Source: Ascidiaceihabitans sp023955215 (GTDB lineage: Bacteria > Pseudomonadota > Alphaproteobacteria > Rhodobacterales > Rhodobacteraceae). From it: DNA of 15,679 nt. The position numbers and the translations under genes are program-made. The notes under the pieces are model-generated. The model saw nothing but the letters and a program-made list of their open reading frames with translations. It did no database searches and had not been told where the DNA came from. Positions within the stretch are counted from its first letter, which is position 1; each line of letters starts with the position of its first letter. Where the stretch lies: the NCBI GenBank assembly GCA_943788345.1, contig CALSPX010000018.1, positions 1 to 15,679 on the forward strand. The letters run 5' to 3'. Shown in pieces: positions 13,950-15,679 of the stretch.

Positions 13950-14191
13950 ACCGCTCTAGCTACTTTGCTGTACAATTCTGTCGGTGCTATCAGACAAAGT
14001 CCAACACGTTTGAAAGCATCGCGCTCATACAAATCTATAAAGTTTAGATTGGAAACGGCTCTGTGAAAGCGTTACTGCGTTTTTGCTTATATGTCTGTCT
14101 ACTTTCTAAATATCTCTCATGATCAAAATGGTTCTGGATTGGAGCCTTGATTGAAACGAATTTCTGCAAGGCTTGGGTCATCTCTAAAATA

Positions 14192-14227
14192 TCAAGGTAG
14201 GTTCCTTGTGTTTCAAGGTAGGTTCCT
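14192..14227. repeat. Two 15-bp direct repeats TCAAGGTAGGTTCCT with 21-bp period
   Basis: Exact copies at 14192-14206 and 14213-14227. The 21-base step is two turns of the helix, so a protein could bind both on one face. The first copy also forms CAAGG-N6-CCTTG. The palindrome TGAATTAATTCA follows four bases later in A+T-rich DNA. Such an arrangement is seen at operators and at iteron-type origins; which one, if either, is unknown. Confidence 0.55.
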
Positions 14228-14460
14228 AACTGAATTAATTCAATTTCAAATTAGACAATCAGGACTGCTTACCATTCAAACTATGCCTGTCGACATACAG
14301 TTCAACGAGCAAATCAAACACACGTTTTCTGCCAAAAACTGTGCATTTGTGCGCTAAAATCCTGTGTAATCCACCAACCCGCGTTAGCTGCCACACTTAG
14401 CGAACAATGACAGGTCGCCCCCGTAAGCCGCAGCACAGACGGCAACAGACACCACTGCGA

Positions 14461-14826
14461 TCAACTTGCCCCAACGGGTGGTCGCGACCGCTGAGGTTTG
14501 AGACGTTCAAAGCCAGCCTGTGACGTTGATGTACTCATCGCCATTGGCATACCGGATGTATTTGCTGAAGATGGCTCGGTCGGCGTACTTGGAACTGTTG
14601 ATGCTGCTGGCTTAGGCACTGACGCGATGGATTTACCTATGGTTGATTTTGGCTTGCTCTTCGCCTGTACCTCGCCACCCTTGAGCCGCGTGTCCAGCTT
14701 GTTGGCTAGAAAGCTTGAAGTATTGGCGAATGTTTTGATGTCATCAACAGCTTGCTCGACGCTGCCACTGCCTGAGGACTTTTCGATCACATCGATAAGA
14801 CGGCGTAGCTCTTCACGATCATCCAT
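14461..14826 (-). CDS. Hypothetical protein with acidic N-terminal helix and Ser/Pro/Thr-rich tail
   Basis: Not recognised. The 121-residue product starts MDDREELRRLIDVIEK, a predicted helical region to about residue 50 that may be a coiled coil or oligomerisation segment. It is followed by a Lys/Ser/Pro/Thr/Ala-rich low-complexity tail ending in RSRPPVGAS. The start at 14826 has a GGGGGT-type site upstream; the frame is open 15 codons further but without a good site. It lies downstream of another small gene on the same strand, 123 bases apart, next to a replication-like gene, so a plasmid or phage accessory role is plausible. Confidence 0.55.
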   Translation of the reverse strand: MDDREELRRLIDVIEKSSGSGSVEQAVDDIKTFANTSSFLANKLDTRLKGGEVQAKSKPKSTIGKSIASVPKPAASTVPSTPTEPSSANTSGMPMAMSTSTSQAGFERLKPQRSRPPVGAS

Positions 14827-14949
14827 TGCAATACCCCCTGCTCTGCATGCTCGGGGTCTGCAAAAGACCACCCAGACTTGATAAGTACTGGCCTATAAAA
14901 AACCGCAGCGCAGATTGTTGGGGCTGTAGAACCCATTTTGGCCACAGGC

Positions 14950-15276
14950 TCATAGCGCCATCCGTTCAGGCACGCGCCACACAGCTTCCACCTGCCTCGC
15001 TATGGCACTGTCACATAGAGCTTTGAGGTTGATTAGCTTTGCGGCCCACGCTTTGTGATCCTCAGCATCTGATCGATCTAAACGCGCCGCATAATACCCC
15101 AACTTGTTGGAACATATTGTCAGTGTTTCAACACTTGGTTCAATCTGGTGATAACGCAGCACGCGGATGTAACCCTCACTGCGTCCCAGCCAGCTGCGAC
15201 AAAACTCTGGTGTGTTCTGCACAATGCCGGTGGCGATCAATTCGTCTCGCATGTGTTCTAATAGTCTTATGCTCAT
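14950..15276 (-). CDS. Small protein resembling DUF6626 / helix-turn-helix-like family
   Basis: Protein of 108 residues. The segment from about residue 22 to 57 (TPEFCRSWLGRSEGYIRVLRYHQIEPSVETLTICSNKLG) reads like a divergent helix-turn-helix: a short helix, a recognition-like helix with LGRSEGYI, and a third helix after PSVETL. I associate this wording with the DUF6626 family of alphaproteobacteria, from memory only. GGAG lies about eight bases before the ATG. It is transcribed divergently from the HUH-type gene at 15417, as is common for a regulator next to a replication or mobilisation gene; regulation of that neighbour is inference. Confidence 0.6.
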   Translation of the reverse strand: MSIRLLEHMRDELIATGIVQNTPEFCRSWLGRSEGYIRVLRYHQIEPSVETLTICSNKLGYYAARLDRSDAEDHKAWAAKLINLKALCDSAIARQVEAVWRVPERMAL

Positions 15277-15305
15277 CTGCTATCTCCAATGCGTTGTGTG
15301 CACTG

Positions 15306-15401
15306 GTATTTATCTCGATTAAGGCAGCTTCTGGTGTTTGTGAGGGCAATCATTACTCCCCAGCCGTTTATGTAGTGTTTTCTTGTCGCGTTGATAAATA
15401 C
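15306..15401. repeat. Symmetric GTATTTATC / GATAAATAC pair in the divergent promoter region
   Basis: Arms GTATTTATC (15306-15314) and GATAAATAC (15393-15401) are perfect inverted copies. Read outward, each gives GATAAATAC upstream of one of the two divergent genes, about 30 and 16 bases from the ATGs. They may be matching -10 regions or operator halves. The rest of the 140-base gap shows no gene. Confidence 0.35.
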
Positions 15402-15403
15402 AT

Positions 15404-15415
15404 GCGGAGAACCGC
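15404..15415 (+). promoter_or_regulatory. Hairpin GCGG-AGAA-CCGC over the ribosome binding site of the HUH gene
   Basis: The Shine-Dalgarno core GGAG overlaps the left arm and loop of a perfect four-base stem (five pairs counting T15403/A15416), directly before the ATG at 15417. If it folds it would partly hide the ribosome binding site, a common way to keep replication proteins scarce. The stem is short, so stability is uncertain. Confidence 0.35.
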
Positions 15416-15416
15416 A

Positions 15417-15679
15417 ATGATATTTGAACAGCGCAAACAAGAACGACAGGCTTTGATTGATCACCTACTGGCACAAGACTGGAATGTGTTCGGCACGCTC
15501 AAGTTTGCGAACGGCAGAACCATTGGCAGGCACAGCGCCAACAAACTCCTGCGCAGCTACTGGAACAAAGTGGACCGCGTGATCTATGGCAAAGCCGCTG
15601 AGCGTCAGAACATGCGAGTGCCGCGCTGGTGCTTCGCGCATGAGGGCGCTGACCATGAGAACTTCCATGTTCACTTTGT
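15417..15679 (+). CDS. N-terminal part of a HUH-type rolling-circle replication or relaxase-like protein (runs off the window)
   Basis: Open frame of 87 codons with no stop before the window ends. It starts MIFEQRKQERQALIDHLLAQ. NVFGTLKF (about residues 23-30) looks like motif 1 (FxTLTF type) of HUH rolling-circle initiators, and ENFHVHF at the very end (residues 81-87) like motif 2, the His-hydrophobic-His metal site. The catalytic tyrosine would lie beyond the window. Proteins of this class nick one DNA strand to start replication of small plasmids and phages or to move elements. GGAG precedes the ATG inside a small hairpin. Class is fairly well supported; whether it serves a plasmid, a phage or an integrated element is open. 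Confidence 0.65.
   Translation, partial: MIFEQRKQERQALIDHLLAQDWNVFGTLKFANGRTIGRHSANKLLRSYWNKVDRVIYGKAAERQNMRVPRWCFAHEGADHENFHVHF

Larger units (their letters stand above)
13814..14460. other. Gene-poor A+T-rich region of about 650 bases
   Basis: I see no convincing gene here. The longest frames are short and lack family features; a TTG-started frame at 14151-14357 (68 codons) has GGAG before it, but its translation looks random apart from a seven-residue repeat caused by the tandem repeat. The region holds the inverted repeat at 13918-13949, the tandem repeat at 14192-14227 and a 12-bp palindrome TGAATTAATTCA at 14231-14242. It separates the metabolic genes from the plasmid- or phage-like genes to the right. 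Confidence 0.6.

Noticed and set aside
13918..13990. tRNA-like wording on the minus strand (TAGCT, then GGTGGAGCGC)
   Set aside because: No T-arm consensus, no acceptor stem and no pairing anticodon stem; the resemblance is limited to a D-arm-like stretch.
14151..14357. TTG-started plus-strand frame of 68 codons
   Set aside because: Despite a GGAG upstream, its content is explained by the tandem repeat and A+T-rich DNA; no family features.
15465..15674. Minus-strand frame opposite the HUH-type gene
   Set aside because: The plus frame has motif 1, the HUH motif and a ribosome binding site; the minus frame is a shadow.
1..15679. CRISPR array, rRNA genes or intact insertion sequence
   Set aside because: No regularly spaced repeat series, no rRNA-like stretch and no transposase frame were seen.

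Overview
The window looks like chromosomal or large-plasmid DNA of an alphaproteobacterium, most likely a marine Rhodobacteraceae (Roseobacter-group) member. This rests on the protein families and their wording (SulP, type II SQR fused to a DUF442 domain, split YeeE/YedE pair, CIO-type cytochrome bd), the moderate G+C content and purine-rich Shine-Dalgarno sites. It is an inference from protein style; no rRNA or other marker gene is present.

Left part (181-6767, all minus strand): a tightly packed sulfide/sulfane-sulfur operon. In transcription order it encodes a DUF2892 membrane protein, a YeeE/YedE half-transporter, a second half-transporter (DUF6691 type), a membrane-anchored Met/His-rich protein of unknown function, a single-domain rhodanese, an ETHE1-like persulfide dioxygenase, a DUF442-sulfide:quinone oxidoreductase fusion, and a SulP anion transporter. 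The chain would take up sulfur species, oxidise sulfide to persulfide with electrons going to quinone, oxidise persulfide to sulfite, and move sulfur oxyanions.

Centre (6768-8116): a regulatory hub. An NsrR-like Rrf2 regulator and a Crp/Fnr regulator are co-transcribed on the minus strand (ATGA overlap) and end in a clear intrinsic terminator. Two promoter regions flank this pair, and both carry almost the same palindrome, AGTGATWTTGTCAC-NN-AACT. One copy is upstream of the sulfide operon, the other in the divergent region with the peroxiredoxin gene.

Right of the hub (8117-11776, plus strand): a 1-Cys peroxiredoxin, an exported four-EF-hand protein, cydA and cydB of the short-Q-loop (cyanide-insensitive) type, and a 34-residue DUF2474 subunit overlapping the cydB stop. 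Read together, the sulfide arm feeds quinol to an oxidase type known to resist sulfide, with a peroxiredoxin alongside; the shared palindrome suggests co-regulation of both arms.

Right end (11777-15679): unrelated, looser cargo. There is a D-lyxose/mannose isomerase, an aldo/keto reductase bordered by related repeat sequences, a gene-poor A+T-rich stretch with a 21-bp tandem repeat, two small minus-strand genes, and at the edge the start of a HUH-type rolling-circle replication/relaxase-like protein. This end looks like accessory DNA (integrated plasmid or phage remnant).
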